A stretch of DNA of 64,000 bases from Halalkalibacter suaedae (GCF_017939705.1 NZ_JAGKSQ010000013.1:1-64000), one strand, 5' to 3'. Counted from the first letter of the stretch, positions 10,053-19,432 are shown. Made by a program: numbers and translations. The notes: a model not told the origin generated them from the letters alone.

Positions 10053-10736
10053 GTGGATTATAGTGTAGTTATTGTTGCAGCTGGACAAGGAAAAAGAATG
10101 AAGGCAGGAAAGAATAAATTACTGCTACCACTCAGGCAGGAACCTGTTATTATTCATACAGTCCGAGTTTTTGAAAGAGACCCATCCTGTCGTCAAATCG
10201 TCCTTGTGACAAATCAAGAAGAGATCGAATTGATGAAGGAATTGATAAAACAGCACCAAATAACAAAGGTGATAGCTTTTGTCATTGGCGGTAATGAAAG
10301 ACAACATAGTGTGAAGAATGGGATTGAGGCAATCAGTGGAGAGGGAATTGTTCTTATTCATGATGGTGCCCGTCCTTTTATACATCCGAAAACAATACAT
10401 ATATTGGTTAAGAAGGCATCGGAACAAGGTGCTGCAACAGTTGGAGTACCAGTAAAAGATACCATTAAACGAGTTACTGCAGGGCAGGTAAAACACACAC
10501 TAAATCGAAGTGAACTCTGGGCTGTTCAAACACCGCAAGCATTTTCGCTGCCTTTACTAAAAATGGCACACGACAAGGCAGAGGATGTCCAGTTTTTAGG
10601 AACTGATGATGCAAGTCTTATTGAATGGATCGGCCATGATGTAGTTATCGTTGAGGGAGATTATCATAATATAAAACTAACGACACCAGAGGATTTAGTT
10701 TTTGCTGAAGCTATCATGCAGGAGAGGGAGAAATGA
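10053..10736 (+). CDS. ispD: 2-C-methyl-D-erythritol 4-phosphate cytidylyltransferase
   Basis: 227 residues. Third step of the MEP isoprenoid pathway: MEP + CTP to CDP-methylerythritol. The CTP-binding N-terminus [18 protein letters not shown] is clear, as are [18 protein letters not shown] and the late [11 protein letters not shown] and GTDDASL blocks. GTG at 10053 is preferred over GTG at 10035 because GGAGAGAG lies just upstream and the N-terminus then matches the family. Four bases separate its stop from ispF, the enzyme two steps later in the pathway. Confidence 0.95.
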   Translation: MDYSVVIVAAGQGKRMKAGKNKLLLPLRQEPVIIHTVRVFERDPSCRQIVLVTNQEEIELMKELIKQHQITKVIAFVIGGNERQHSVKNGIEAISGEGIVLIHDGARPFIHPKTIHILVKKASEQGAATVGVPVKDTIKRVTAGQVKHTLNRSELWAVQTPQAFSLPLLKMAHDKAEDVQFLGTDDASLIEWIGHDVVIVEGDYHNIKLTTPEDLVFAEAIMQEREK

Positions 10737-10740
10737 AGAT

Positions 10741-11211
10741 ATGAGAATTGGACAAGGATTTGATGTTCACCAATTAGTCGAGGGAAGACCACTAATTCTT
10801 GGTGGACTTGAAATTCCATATGAAAAAGGGTTGCTTGGCCACTCAGATGCTGATGTTTTACTACATACGATTGCAGATGCTGCACTTGGGGCAATAGGTG
10901 AAGGTGACATCGGCCGTCACTTTCCAGATACGGCTGCAGAATTTAAGGATGCTGACTCTGCTAAGCTCCTTAGTCATGTTTGGCAACTCGTTAAGGAACG
11001 CGGCCTTAAGTTAGGAAATCTAGACTGTACGATTATTGCACAGAAGCCTAAAATGGCTCCATATATTGAACCAATGAAGGCAAGAATTGCTGAATTGCTT
11101 GAAGCAGAGATCGATCAAGTGAATGTAAAAGCGACAACGACTGAACAGCTAGGATTTACAGGACGTGGAGAAGGTATTGCAGCTCAGGCAGTTATTTTGC
11201 TAGTTAAATAA
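10741..11211 (+). CDS. ispF: 2-C-methyl-D-erythritol 2,4-cyclodiphosphate synthase
   Basis: 156 residues, the normal family size. Cyclises CDP-ME 2-phosphate with release of CMP. Metal-binding DVH near the N-terminus ([12 protein letters not shown]) and [15 protein letters not shown] supply the ligands; [12 protein letters not shown] at the C terminus is also typical. ATG 10741 is chosen over an upstream start inside ispD because of the conserved start MRIGQGFD and the GGAGAGGGAG site in the end of ispD. Confidence 0.97.
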   Translation: MRIGQGFDVHQLVEGRPLILGGLEIPYEKGLLGHSDADVLLHTIADAALGAIGEGDIGRHFPDTAAEFKDADSAKLLSHVWQLVKERGLKLGNLDCTIIAQKPKMAPYIEPMKARIAELLEAEIDQVNVKATTTEQLGFTGRGEGIAAQAVILLVK

Positions 11212-11221
11212 CAACGAAAAC

Positions 11222-11252
11222 TTGACTGTCAATGGTTAAATGGTGCTAAAAT
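11222..11252 (+). promoter_or_regulatory. candidate sigma-A promoter of gltX
   Basis: TTGACT and an extended -10 TGCTAAAAT, spaced 19 bases. The spacing is long but the TG extension compensates. Lies in the ispF-gltX gap, 33 bases before the gltX start. Confidence 0.55.
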
Positions 11253-11284
11253 AGAAAAAGTGAAAAAGAGGAAGGGTGTTTAGA

Positions 11285-12742
11285 ATGGGAAGTGACGTTC
11301 GAGTTAGATTTGCTCCAAGTCCAACAGGACATTTACATATCGGCGGAGCACGATCCGCATTATTTAATTATTTATTTGCAAAAAGCCAAGGTGGAAAGTT
11401 CATCTTAAGAATTGAGGATACAGATCAAGCTCGTAATGTAGAGCAGGCAAAAGAAAAATTACTTGATAGCTTGAAATGGCTTGGCATGGAATGGGATGAA
11501 AGCATTGATGTCGGTGGGGAGTATGGTCCTTACAGCTGTATGGAAAGAACCGAAATCTATCAAACGTACATTGATCAGCTTTTAGAAGAAGGAAAAGCTT
11601 ACTACTGTTATATGACGGAGGAAGAGCTTGAGGCAGAACGCGAAGCCCAGAAGGCTAAAGGCGAAATGCCAAGATACAGTGGCCGTGACCGCGATCTTAC
11701 AGATGAGCAACGCAAAGCCTATGAAGAAAAAGGATTAAAACCTGTTGTACGTTTTCGAGTACCAGAGGACAAATCCTTGGTTATCGATGATGCGGTAAGA
11801 GGTGAAGTAACATTTGAATCGAACGGAATTGGCGATTTTGTTATAGCACGTAAAGACGGAATCCCAATGTATAACTTCGCGGTAACGATTGACGATCATT
11901 TAATGAAGATTTCTCATGTTATTCGTGGAGAGGAACATCTATCAAACACACCACGCCAGGTTTTATTATATGAAGCTTTTGGTTGGGATGTTCCACGCTT
12001 TGCTCACGCTTCGCTAATCTTGAATCCAGATCGTCAAAAAATGAGTAAGCGTGATGAGTCGATTATCCAATTTGTAGAGCAATATAAGGAGCTAGGTTAT
12101 TTACCAGAAGCACTTGTAAACTTCCTAGCATTACTTGGCTGGTCCCCAGTTGGAGAGGAAGAAATTTTTTCAATTGAGCAACTTGGACAACAATTTGGAC
12201 TTGAGCGTGTGTCAAAGGCACCGGCCGTTTTTGATACAGATAAGCTTGCTTGGATGAACAATCAGTATATTAAGCAAGCTGATCTTGATACGGTTGTTAA
12301 CTTAGCTCTTCCACATCTTATCGCGGCAGGACGTTTACCGGAGAGTCTAAGTGATGAGCAGAATGATTGGGCTAGACGCTTAATTGGTTTATATCAAGAA
12401 CAGCTGCAATACGGTGCAGAGATTGTTGAGTTAACAGAACTTTTCTTTAAAACAGAAATTGAGTATAATGAAGAAGCACAAACCGTTCTAGATGAAGAGC
12501 AAGTACCAGAAGTCTTGGCACAGTTTGTTAAGGAGCTGGAGCAGTTAGAAAGCTTCGAAGCGGCTTCAATTAAATCTGCTATAAAATCAACACAAAAAGC
12601 AACTGGGCAAAAAGGGAAAAAGTTATTCATGCCTATCCGTGTTGCAACAACAGGCCAAACGCACGGACCGGAACTTCCAGATTCAATTGAAGTACTTGGT
12701 AAAGAAGTTGTCATTGCACGTTTAAATAAACTATTGGCTTAA
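11285..12742 (+). CDS. gltX: Glutamate-tRNA ligase (GluRS)
   Basis: 485-residue class I aminoacyl-tRNA synthetase that charges tRNA-Glu and, in bacilli lacking GlnRS, also tRNA-Gln as substrate for GatCAB. The HIGH-type motif is [13 protein letters not shown] near residues 10-22, and the KMSKS-type motif is KMSKRDE near 251. ATG 11285 gives [15 protein letters not shown] with GAGGAAGGG upstream; a GTG at 11276 is the alternative. Followed by the T-box that controls cysE and cysS. Confidence 0.96.
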   Translation: MGSDVRVRFAPSPTGHLHIGGARSALFNYLFAKSQGGKFILRIEDTDQARNVEQAKEKLLDSLKWLGMEWDESIDVGGEYGPYSCMERTEIYQTYIDQLLEEGKAYYCYMTEEELEAEREAQKAKGEMPRYSGRDRDLTDEQRKAYEEKGLKPVVRFRVPEDKSLVIDDAVRGEVTFESNGIGDFVIARKDGIPMYNFAVTIDDHLMKISHVIRGEEHLSNTPRQVLLYEAFGWDVPRFAHASLILNPDRQKMSKRDESIIQFVEQYKELGYLPEALVNFLALLGWSPVGEEEIFSIEQLGQQFGLERVSKAPAVFDTDKLAWMNNQYIKQADLDTVVNLALPHLIAAGRLPESLSDEQNDWARRLIGLYQEQLQYGAEIVELTELFFKTEIEYNEEAQTVLDEEQVPEVLAQFVKELEQLESFEAASIKSAIKSTQKATGQKGKKLFMPIRVATTGQTHGPELPDSIEVLGKEVVIARLNKLLA

Positions 12743-12771
12743 TTCATAAAAAAATAGAGATAAGAAGTGTT

Positions 12772-13008
12772 GATAGGGAAAAGTAAGAGAGATGAAGCTT
12801 AACAGAGAGAACTACCAGTTGGCTGAAAGTAGTTTAGGCATTCCCTCTTTGAACATGCACCCTAGAGCCTTTTCCTGAAGGTGATTTCTGTGTAGGGAAG
12901 AGCGAGTGGCATCGTTATATGCTTGTAAGATAGCAGGTACTCCTGCTTTACAGAGTGGAACCGCGCGATGCGCCTCTGTGCTTTTTAGCACAGAGGTTTT
13001 TTTTATTT
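12772..13008 (+). promoter_or_regulatory. T-box riboswitch (tRNA-Cys) of cysE-cysS
   Basis: A T-box leader. The T-box core AGTGGAACCGCG is at 12954-12965. The specifier codon is read as TGC (cysteine) at 12856-12858 in GAACATGCACC. The acceptor-pairing bases TGGA (12956-12959) fit a tRNA ending UCCA, as expected for tRNA-Cys with discriminator U73. The terminator is CCTCTGTGC (12973-12981) / GCACAGAGG (12988-12996) plus eight T, and ACAGAG (12950-12955) can pair with CTCTGT to form the antiterminator. Uncharged tRNA-Cys should allow read-through into cysE. The 5' end is approximate. Confidence 0.93.
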
Positions 13009-13035
13009 CATATTACGTTTTAGGGGGAGATGCCG

Positions 13036-13707
13036 ATGAGAAATATCTTCCGAACTTTGCTAAATGATGTGGATGTTGTATTTGAACAAGACCCAGCTGC
13101 TCGTAGCAGATTAGAAGTGATTTTTACCTACTCTGGTGTTCACGCGATTTGGTCACATCGTTTTGCTCATTGGTTATGGAAGCACCGTATGTTTTTCTTA
13201 GCGAGAGTGATTTCACAAATCAGCCGTTTTTTCACAGGAATTGAAATTCACCCTGGTGCAGTTATCGGCCAGCGGCTCTTTATTGATCATGGTATGGGGG
13301 TTGTGATTGGAGAAACATGTGAAATTGGCAACCATGTAACGATTTATCAGGGTGTAACTCTCGGAGGTACAGGGAAAGAAAAGGGAAAAAGGCATCCAAC
13401 TGTAGAAGATCATGTCCTCATCGCATCTGGAGCAAAAGTGTTGGGTTCATTCACAATTGGTGAAAATGCAAGAATTGGTGCTGGATCTGTTGTACTAAAG
13501 GAGGTTCCAGCAAATTCAACGGTCGTTGGAATACCAGGAAGAATTGTTGTTCAAAATGGAGTTAAAGTTGAGCATGAACTCGACCATCATCTATTACCAG
13601 ATCCAATTGCTGATAAATTGAAAGAGCTAGAAGAAGAATTGAGATGTTTGAGGGCAGAAAGAGAAGCCTATCAAAAAAAGGCCACGGTCGACAAGCGTAA
13701 CGCATAA
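13036..13707 (+). CDS. cysE: Serine O-acetyltransferase
   Basis: 223 residues. Makes O-acetylserine from serine and acetyl-CoA, the first committed step of cysteine synthesis. The N-terminal helical domain ([24 protein letters not shown]) is followed by left-handed hexapeptide repeats ([25 protein letters not shown]) containing the catalytic histidines. ATG at 13036 is chosen over 13030, which would lie only one base from AGGGGGA. Under control of the cysteine T-box together with cysS, so supply and charging of cysteine respond to the same signal. Confidence 0.95.
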   Translation: MRNIFRTLLNDVDVVFEQDPAARSRLEVIFTYSGVHAIWSHRFAHWLWKHRMFFLARVISQISRFFTGIEIHPGAVIGQRLFIDHGMGVVIGETCEIGNHVTIYQGVTLGGTGKEKGKRHPTVEDHVLIASGAKVLGSFTIGENARIGAGSVVLKEVPANSTVVGIPGRIVVQNGVKVEHELDHHLLPDPIADKLKELEEELRCLRAEREAYQKKATVDKRNA

Positions 13708-13742
13708 GGTATAGAAAAAAGAGGATAGAAGGAGTAGATCAA

Positions 13743-15140
13743 ATGTCTATTCACCTGTATAACAGCTTAACAAAGCAAAAGGAAGTATTTACGCCTATTG
13801 AAAAAGGCAAAGTCAAAATGTATGTTTGCGGTCCAACTGTCTATAATTATATTCATATCGGTAATGCAAGACCACCAATTGTCTATGATATGGTTCGACG
13901 CTACTTAGAATATCGTGGCTATGATGTCACGTTTATCTCTAATTTTACGGATGTTGATGATAAAATTATTCGTGCAGCAAGTGAGCTCGGTGAAGATGTA
14001 TTTGCGGTCGCTAATCGTTTCATTGAAGCGTATCACGATGATACCTGTGCACTTGGTGTGAAAGAAGCTGACCTCCATCCAAGAGTAACTGAAACGATTC
14101 CTGAAATTATTGACTTTATCGATGCGTTGATTAAAAAGGGATTTGCCTATGAATCTAAAGGTGACGTTTATTTCAGAACACGTAAATTCGATGGATATGG
14201 GAAGCTATCCTCACAGTCAATTGAAGATCTACGCTCAGGAGCTAGAATTGAAGTTGATTCAAGAAAAGAAGATCCTCTAGATTTTGTTTTGTGGAAAGCA
14301 GCAAAGGAAGGAGAGATCTTTTGGGAAAGTCCTTGGGGGAAAGGTCGGCCTGGTTGGCATATTGAATGTTCAGCAATGGTTAAGAAGTATTTAGGAGATA
14401 CAATTGATATTCATGCTGGAGGACAGGACTTAACATTTCCACATCATGAAAATGAAATTGCTCAATCTGAAGCATTAACAGAAAAACCGATGGCGAATTA
14501 TTGGCTTCACAATGGTTTTATTAATATAAATAATGAGAAAATGTCGAAATCACTCGGAAACTTTTTATTGGCTCGAGACATTATTCGACAGCATACAGCA
14601 GAAATCGTACGCTTTTTCATGTTGACAGCACACTATCGTAGTCCAATTAACTTCAGTGATGAGTTGTTAGACGGAGCTAAAAATGGACTTGATCGGTTAA
14701 GAACAGCAGTCTCTAGTTTAGAGCACCGATTGAACGAATCGGTAGGTCTTGGAGAACAACGTGATTGGCCAGAAAAAATAGCTGAACTGAAGAATCGTTT
14801 CATAAAGGAAATGGATGATGACTTTAATAGTGCGAACGGGATCGCAGTTCTGTTTGACTTAGCTAAAGAGGCTAATCGCTACTTACGCGAGGAGCAAACA
14901 TCAAAAGAAGTGCTCAGTAGCTTTTTAGAACTGTTCGATGAGTTCTCGATGGTGCTAGGAATCACACTTAGAACACAAAAGGAACTACTAGATGCTGATA
15001 TTGAAGAGCTAATCGAGCAACGAAATGCTGCAAGAAAAGCAAAAGACTTTGCACTAGCTGATCAAATTCGTGATCAGTTAAAGGAACAAGGAATCGTGCT
15101 AGAGGACACAGCTCAAGGTGTCCGCTGGAAACGAGGATAA
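13743..15140 (+). CDS. cysS: Cysteine-tRNA ligase (CysRS)
   Basis: 465-residue class I synthetase. The [17 protein letters not shown] block holds a zinc-ligand cysteine and the HIGH motif (near residues 28-42); WHIECSAM and [11 protein letters not shown] supply further zinc ligands; KMSKSLGN is near residue 266. GAAGGAG upstream supports ATG 13743. Second gene of the T-box-controlled unit; overlaps nothing and ends one base before the mrnC start. Confidence 0.97.
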   Translation: MSIHLYNSLTKQKEVFTPIEKGKVKMYVCGPTVYNYIHIGNARPPIVYDMVRRYLEYRGYDVTFISNFTDVDDKIIRAASELGEDVFAVANRFIEAYHDDTCALGVKEADLHPRVTETIPEIIDFIDALIKKGFAYESKGDVYFRTRKFDGYGKLSSQSIEDLRSGARIEVDSRKEDPLDFVLWKAAKEGEIFWESPWGKGRPGWHIECSAMVKKYLGDTIDIHAGGQDLTFPHHENEIAQSEALTEKPMANYWLHNGFININNEKMSKSLGNFLLARDIIRQHTAEIVRFFMLTAHYRSPINFSDELLDGAKNGLDRLRTAVSSLEHRLNESVGLGEQRDWPEKIAELKNRFIKEMDDDFNSANGIAVLFDLAKEANRYLREEQTSKEVLSSFLELFDEFSMVLGITLRTQKELLDADIEELIEQRNAARKAKDFALADQIRDQLKEQGIVLEDTAQGVRWKRG

Positions 15141-15141
15141 T

Positions 15142-15549
15142 ATGAAAATTATTGAACCATCAATTGACTTAACACAAGTGAATGCACTCGCTTTGGCTTA
15201 TATGGGAGATAGTGTTCTCGATATGTATGTTCGCTATTTCCTTATTGCCAAAGGAAAGGTAAGGCCACATCAGTTACATGTTGCAGCGACAAAATATGTT
15301 TCTGCCAAAGCTCAAGCTATGATTGTATTTTCTTTAATAGATGAGAATTTCTTTACTGATGAAGAAACTGCTGTTTTCAAGCGTGGAAGAAATGCCAAAT
15401 CTGGTAGTATTCCAAAGAATACTGATAGCAACACGTATCGTTATTCAACAGGATTTGAAGCGGTCTTAGGTTATCTCTATTTTCAAGGGAAACAAGAAAG
15501 ATTAGATGAAATCATGAAAAAAGCAATGACTATTATTGAAAATAAGTAG
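15142..15549 (+). CDS. mrnC: Mini-ribonuclease III (23S rRNA maturation)
   Basis: 135 residues. A dimeric RNase III catalytic domain without the double-stranded-RNA-binding domain, which matures the ends of 23S rRNA. The RNase III signature appears as ALAYMGDSVLDMYVR (residues ~14-28), with acidic residues in place, and the family-typical KAKSGSIPKN-like region (RNAKSGSIPKNTDSNTYR) follows. ATG 15142 is one base after the cysS stop; a binding site CGAGGA lies within cysS. Gene order cysS-mrnC-rlmB is conserved in bacilli. Confidence 0.92.
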   Translation: MKIIEPSIDLTQVNALALAYMGDSVLDMYVRYFLIAKGKVRPHQLHVAATKYVSAKAQAMIVFSLIDENFFTDEETAVFKRGRNAKSGSIPKNTDSNTYRYSTGFEAVLGYLYFQGKQERLDEIMKKAMTIIENK

Positions 15550-15564
15550 AAAGGGGGATTAATT

Positions 15565-16314
15565 ATGAGTCAAGAATTTATCTATGGTAAAAACCCAGTT
15601 ATTGAAGCACTAAAGGCAGGACATTCCATCAATAAAATATGGATTGGCGAAGGTTCACAGAAGGGACAAATGACTAAGATTATCCAGATGGCAAAAGAGA
15701 ATGGAGTGTTAGTTCAAAATGCACCTAAAAGAAAGCTGGATCAATTAGTAGATACAGATAATCACCAAGGAGTGGTAGCTTCAATTGCGGCATATGAATA
15801 TGCAGAGGTAGAAGATCTATTCCAGCTTGCTGAGGAGCGGGGGGAAGAACCTTTTATTCTTATTCTGGATGAGGTAGAGGATCCACATAATTTAGGGTCA
15901 ATACTTAGAACTGCTGATGCAGTTGGTGCTCATGGTGTGATTATTCCCAAACGAAGAGCGGTGGGTTTAACTCAAACAGTAGCGAAGGCATCAACAGGTG
16001 CTATTGAGTATGTCCCAGTAGTAAGAGTAACAAATATTGCTCGAACAATGGATGATTTGAAAACAAAAGGAATCTGGTTTGCTGGGACAGATGCTAAAGG
16101 AACAGATGATTATCGACGAGCTTCTTTTGATATGCCAATGGGGTTAGTAATCGGAAGTGAAGGTAAGGGAATTAGTCGTCTAGTAAAAGAAAAATGCGAT
16201 TTTCTCGTTAGCATTCCGATGGTCGGGCAAGTAACATCGTTAAATGCTTCAGTTGCGGCAAGTCTATTAATGTATGAAGTGTTCCGGAGAAGACATGAAG
16301 TAGGAACGAAGTAA
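15565..16314 (+). CDS. rlmB: 23S rRNA (guanosine-2'-O)-methyltransferase RlmB-type
   Basis: 249-residue SPOUT-family TrmH/SpoU methyltransferase. The N-terminal substrate-binding domain (FIYGKNPVIEALKAG) is followed by the trefoil-knot domain with the three SpoU motifs: DEVEDPHNLGSILRTADA, LVIGSEGKGIS, and SIPMVGQVTSLNASVAAS. These bind S-adenosylmethionine. The exact target nucleotide is assumed from family (G2251-equivalent), not visible here. AAAGGGGG binding site. Its stop is one base from the rae1 start. Confidence 0.93.
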   Translation: MSQEFIYGKNPVIEALKAGHSINKIWIGEGSQKGQMTKIIQMAKENGVLVQNAPKRKLDQLVDTDNHQGVVASIAAYEYAEVEDLFQLAEERGEEPFILILDEVEDPHNLGSILRTADAVGAHGVIIPKRRAVGLTQTVAKASTGAIEYVPVVRVTNIARTMDDLKTKGIWFAGTDAKGTDDYRRASFDMPMGLVIGSEGKGISRLVKEKCDFLVSIPMVGQVTSLNASVAASLLMYEVFRRRHEVGTK

Positions 16315-16315
16315 A

Positions 16316-16825
16316 ATGAAAGACATTTTGCTCGTTGATGGCTATAACATGATAGGAGCATGGCCAGAGCTACGTGTACTAAAGAACAAGGATTTGGAGC
16401 TTGCCCGTAACAAGCTTGTGGAAATGATGGCTGAATATCAAGCTTATACTGGATATAAGGTGTATGTCGTTTTCGATGCACATATGGTTGAAGGGATTGG
16501 CAAAAAGTATCATAACCACCGAGTGGAAGTCATCTATACGAGAAAGAACGAAACCGCGGATGAACGAATTGAAAAACTAGTCCACCAGTTAAAGCGAGTG
16601 GACACAAGGATCCATGTTGCAACATCTGATTTTACCGAGCAGTCACTTACTTTTGGAAGCGGAGCATTACGCAAATCTGCAAGAGAGCTTTTGATTGAGA
16701 CAGAGACAACTGGAAAAGGAATCGACAAACAAGTGAAAAAAACGCAAAAAAAGCAGCATTCGACAAAAATTCCACTTTCCGATGAAATTGCTGAAATTTT
16801 TGAAAAATGGCGTCGACAGCGTTGA
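16316..16825 (+). CDS. rae1: Ribosome-dependent mRNA endonuclease Rae1 (YacP)
   Basis: 169 residues of NYN/PIN-type fold. The N-terminus DILLVDGYNMIGAWPEL supplies the first catalytic aspartate; VVFDAH and the later NETADERIEKLV and ATSDFTEQ blocks carry the other acidic residues. In B. subtilis the homologue enters the ribosomal A site and cleaves specific mRNAs. Start ATG 16316, tightly coupled to rlmB (one base gap). Last gene before the sigH promoter. Confidence 0.9.
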   Translation: MKDILLVDGYNMIGAWPELRVLKNKDLELARNKLVEMMAEYQAYTGYKVYVVFDAHMVEGIGKKYHNHRVEVIYTRKNETADERIEKLVHQLKRVDTRIHVATSDFTEQSLTFGSGALRKSARELLIETETTGKGIDKQVKKTQKKQHSTKIPLSDEIAEIFEKWRRQR

Positions 16826-16832
16826 TGTGTGG

Positions 16833-16862
16833 TTGACCGCCTGGAAATCTGTGCTATATAAT
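16833..16862 (+). promoter_or_regulatory. sigma-A promoter of sigH
   Basis: TTGACC, 18 bases, TATAAT (or TATATA with 16). Begins 8 bases after the rae1 stop. In B. subtilis sigH is transcribed by sigma-A and repressed by AbrB; no AbrB site can be recognised by eye. Confidence 0.8.
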
Positions 16863-16907
16863 ACGTGTATACTTTAGCTAACAGAGATGTCGGAGGGGTT
16901 GAAGAGA

Positions 16908-17558
16908 ATGAACCTTCAAGAAACTACCGTAACACTTATTTATGACAAAGTGGAAGATGATGATTTGGTTCTATACGTTCGAAATGGTGATAGTGGAGCC
17001 CTTGAATTTCTCATTAATAAATATAAGAACTTTGTTCGAGCAAAAGCGAGATCATATTTCTTAATTGGTGCAGATCATGAGGATATCGTTCAAGAAGGAA
17101 TGATTGGTCTATACAAAGCTGTTCGAGATTTCAACGGTGAGAAACTGTCTTCTTTCAAAGCATTTGCAGAGCTTTGTATTACTCGTCAGATCATTACTGC
17201 AATCAAAACAGCTACAAGACAAAAGCATATTCCTTTAAATTCATACGTATCATTGGACAAGCCATTGTACGATGAGGAATCTGATCGAACATTACTTGAT
17301 GTTATATGTGGTACACGAGTGACCAACCCAGAAGAACTATTAATTAATCAAGAAGAGTTCCAGGACATTGAATTAAAAATGGGTGAAATCCTTAGTGACT
17401 TAGAACGACAAGTGTTAATGCTGTACCTTGACGGTAGAACATACCAAGAGATCTCTGCAGACCTAAATCGTCATGTTAAGTCGATTGATAATGCCTTGCA
17501 ACGGATCAAGCGCAAGCTAGAACGCTATGTGGAATTAAGAGGGGTTTCTTTAGCCTAA
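16908..17558 (+). CDS. sigH: RNA polymerase sigma-H factor (sporulation/transition state)
   Basis: 216 residues. Region 2 is highly conserved (NFVRAKARSYFLIGADHEDIVQEGMIGLYKAVRDF, residues ~38-75), and region 4 carries the helix-turn-helix LDGRTYQEISADLNRHVKSIDNALQRIKRKLER. Sigma-H directs entry into sporulation and competence. ATG 16908 (MNLQ...) is chosen by similarity to known SigH; GGAGGGG lies about 10 bases upstream. ATG 16887 would need a site that is not there. Confidence 0.94.
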   Translation: MNLQETTVTLIYDKVEDDDLVLYVRNGDSGALEFLINKYKNFVRAKARSYFLIGADHEDIVQEGMIGLYKAVRDFNGEKLSSFKAFAELCITRQIITAIKTATRQKHIPLNSYVSLDKPLYDEESDRTLLDVICGTRVTNPEELLINQEEFQDIELKMGEILSDLERQVLMLYLDGRTYQEISADLNRHVKSIDNALQRIKRKLERYVELRGVSLA

Positions 17559-17565
17559 AATGCTT

Positions 17566-17594
17566 ACGGTATCTTTTATGGATGCCGTTTTTTT
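17566..17594 (+). terminator. terminator of sigH
   Basis: Eight-pair stem ACGGTATC / GATGCCGT with a 7-base loop and seven T after it; 7 bases beyond the sigH stop. Confidence 0.85.
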
Positions 17595-17622
17595 AGCAGG
17601 AGAGTGTATAATACACCAATAA

Positions 17623-17651
17623 TTGACACATGTGTTTTTGTGTGATAAAGT
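17623..17651 (+). promoter_or_regulatory. sigma-A promoter of rpmG
   Basis: Perfect TTGACA, 17 bases, TAAAGT with a TG extension (TGATAAAGT). Predicted start near 17658, about 30 bases before rpmG. Confidence 0.75.
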
Positions 17652-17686
17652 CGAATAGCATGTATTTAAGAAGGTAGTGATGCAAA

Positions 17687-17836
17687 ATGCGAAAAAAAGT
17701 TGTACTAGCTTGTGAAGATTGCCAAACTCGGAATTACACAACAGAAAAGAATGGGCAAACTCAAGTGAACCGCATTGAGGCAAGGAAATTTTGCAAGAAC
17801 TGTCAAAAGCACACCCTTCATCGTGAAACAAAATAA
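17687..17836 (+). CDS. rpmGB: 50S ribosomal protein L33
   Basis: 49-residue protein with the two zinc CxxC pairs (CEDC at 9-12 and CKNC at 36-39), so this is the zinc-binding form. ATG 17687 has AAGGTAGTG upstream. It lies between sigH and secE, the position of rpmGB in B. subtilis. Short gene, recovered by reading the frame directly. Confidence 0.93.
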   Translation: MRKKVVLACEDCQTRNYTTEKNGQTQVNRIEARKFCKNCQKHTLHRETK

Positions 17837-17886
17837 AGTGTAAATTGATTCCTTTTAGTTTATATAGACCGACTTTCTCGCTATGT

Positions 17887-17926
17887 AACCGTTCTATGAG
17901 AAAAGACTCATATGGACGGTTTTAAA
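17887..17926 (+). terminator. terminator after rpmG
   Basis: Fourteen-pair hairpin with one bulge, AACCGTTCTATGAG / CTCATATGGACGGTT, loop AAAAGA, followed by TTTT. Lies between rpmG and secE. The segment 17927-18044 contains no further gene; a clear secE promoter was not identified. Confidence 0.65.
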
Positions 17927-18059
17927 AAATGGTGAAAAAACGTCAATGTATACTAAGAATCTCGTTTCTATTTTCCTATTGGACAAGATAAAAAACAAAT
18001 GCTTATTGAATAGATAAGGACCCATTTGTCTAGATTGATTTGTGCTGGAGGTGTCTGTT

Positions 18060-18257
18060 GTGGCTGACGGAGAGAAGAGAAGTATTGGGAAGTTTTTTCG
18101 TGGGGTAGGGCAAGAGATGAAGCGTGTATCATGGCCTACGCGTAAGGAATTAGTACGTTATACGTGGGTTGTAATTGGTACAGTTGCATTTATTTCCGTT
18201 TTCTTTTTCGTTGTAGATCTTGGAATTTCGGAACTAGTTCGTCGCTTACTCGGTTAA
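18060..18257 (+). CDS. secE: Preprotein translocase subunit SecE
   Basis: 65 residues, the short Gram-positive form with one membrane segment (YTWVVIGTVAFISVFFFVVDLGI, ~39-60) after an amphipathic cytoplasmic helix containing the conserved EMKRVSWPTRKEL. It clamps SecY in the translocon. GTG 18060 is chosen because CTGGAGGTG lies 7 bases upstream; GTG 18042 would be before that site. Followed by nusG as in most bacteria. Confidence 0.95.
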   Translation: MADGEKRSIGKFFRGVGQEMKRVSWPTRKELVRYTWVVIGTVAFISVFFFVVDLGISELVRRLLG

Positions 18258-18286
18258 ATTCGGTAATGTTAATAAATCTCTAGTAG

Positions 18287-18316
18287 AGAGGAGGAAGGAC
18301 AGTCGTCCAATTATAA
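18287..18316 (+). promoter_or_regulatory. remote ribosome binding site of nusG with intervening hairpin
   Basis: The only strong Shine-Dalgarno, AGAGGAGGAAGG (18287-18298), lies 22 bases from the ATG, and an in-frame TAA directly precedes the ATG so no earlier start is possible. A 4-bp stem GGAC (18297-18300) / GTCC (18305-18308) with a 4-base loop could shorten the effective distance to about 10 bases. Confidence 0.5.
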
Positions 18317-18850
18317 ATGGAAAAAAATTGGTATGTGCTTCATACGTATTCAGGTTATGAAAACAAGGTAAAGACGAACCTAGAAAAACGGGTAGAGTCA
18401 ATGGAGATGGCAGACAAAATATTCCGTGTCCTTGTACCTGTTGAAGAAGAAACTGAGACAAAGAATGGTAAGAGTAAAACGGTTACAAAGAAAGTGTTCC
18501 CGGGTTATGTTATCGTTGAGATGATCATGACAGATGACTCGTGGTATGTTGTTAGAAATACGCCAGGGGTAACAGGCTTTGTTGGATCTGCAGGAGCTGG
18601 CTCTAAGCCAACACCGCTTCTTGAAGAAGAAGTTGAGGCGATTCTGAAACAAATGGGTGTTGAACAACCTAGGGCTGAAGTTGATTTTGAAATTAAAGAA
18701 TCAGTTAAGGTCAAGGAAGGTCCATTTGCTAACTTTGTAGGTACTATTGAAGAGATTCAAGGTGAAAAACAAAAGCTGAAGGTTCATGTTAATATGTTTG
18801 GTCGTGAAACTCCAGTCGAGCTAGATTTCAATCAAGTAGAAAAGATTTAA
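18317..18850 (+). CDS. nusG: Transcription elongation/termination factor NusG
   Basis: 177 residues. The N-terminal NGN domain ([22 protein letters not shown]) contacts RNA polymerase, and the KOW domain near the C terminus ([29 protein letters not shown]) contacts ribosomal S10 or Rho. In B. subtilis NusG enhances pausing. ATG 18317 is fixed by the stop codon immediately before it. Downstream lies the rplK promoter and attenuator. Confidence 0.97.
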   Translation: MEKNWYVLHTYSGYENKVKTNLEKRVESMEMADKIFRVLVPVEEETETKNGKSKTVTKKVFPGYVIVEMIMTDDSWYVVRNTPGVTGFVGSAGAGSKPTPLLEEEVEAILKQMGVEQPRAEVDFEIKESVKVKEGPFANFVGTIEEIQGEKQKLKVHVNMFGRETPVELDFNQVEKI

Positions 18851-18858
18851 GAAATGAC

Positions 18859-18887
18859 TTGATATCTTGTTTTGAAAATGATAGAAT
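18859..18887 (+). promoter_or_regulatory. sigma-A promoter of rplK-rplA
   Basis: TTGATA, 17 bases, TAGAAT, with a predicted start near 18894. It begins 9 bases after the nusG stop, so rplK-rplA can be transcribed apart from secE-nusG. Confidence 0.8.
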
Positions 18888-18920
18888 CTTCATGGTTGAC
18901 AATGATTTTACATGAGCCAC

Positions 18921-18946
18921 CGGGTGCATGAGTGCATCCGTTTTTT
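18921..18946 (+). terminator. terminator/attenuator in the rplK leader
   Basis: Eight-pair stem CGGGTGCA / TGCATCCG with a TGAG loop followed by six T. It ends secE-nusG transcripts but also sits about 27 bases after the rplK promoter start, so transcripts from that promoter must pass through it. That would allow attenuation of the L11 operon. Confidence 0.7.
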
Positions 18947-19006
18947 GAGTGGGAGGGTGGAATAAAACACCCGATAACCACATCACGGACTAAGGAGGTG
19001 TGTCAC

Positions 19007-19432
19007 GTGGCTAAAAAGGTAATTAAAATGGTAAAGTTACAAATCCCTGCTGGGAAAGCTAATCCAGCGCCACCAGTTGGTCCTGCATTAGGTCAAGCAG
19101 GTGTAAATATCATGGGTTTCTGTAAGGAATTTAATGCTCGTACTTCAGATCAAGCTGGTCTAATCATTCCAGTTGAAATCACTGTTTTTGAGGATCGTTC
19201 ATTCACATTCATCACTAAAACTCCACCTGCAGCAGTTCTTTTAAAGAAAGCTGCTGGAATCGAGTCAGGTTCTGGTGAACCTAACACGAAAAAGGTTGCT
19301 ACAGTGAAGCGTGATAAAGTGCGCGAAATCGCTGAAACAAAAATGCCTGATCTTAACGCTGCTAGTGTTGAATCAGCAATGCGTATGGTAGAAGGTACTG
19401 CGCGTAGCATGGGTATTGTGATTGAAGACTAA
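19007..19432 (+). CDS. rplK: 50S ribosomal protein L11
   Basis: 141 residues, the usual length. The N-terminal [36 protein letters not shown] is the hallmark; the C-terminal domain binds the GTPase-associated region of 23S rRNA, where thiostrepton and RelA act. GTG 19007 is chosen with AAGGAGGTG upstream; the longer frame from 18932 would start inside the terminator. Confidence 0.97.
   Translation: MAKKVIKMVKLQIPAGKANPAPPVGPALGQAGVNIMGFCKEFNARTSDQAGLIIPVEITVFEDRSFTFITKTPPAAVLLKKAAGIESGSGEPNTKKVATVKRDKVREIAETKMPDLNAASVESAMRMVEGTARSMGIVIED

Noticed and set aside
17949-17954. secE promoter at TATACT
   Set aside because: No -35-like sequence lies 16-18 bases upstream.
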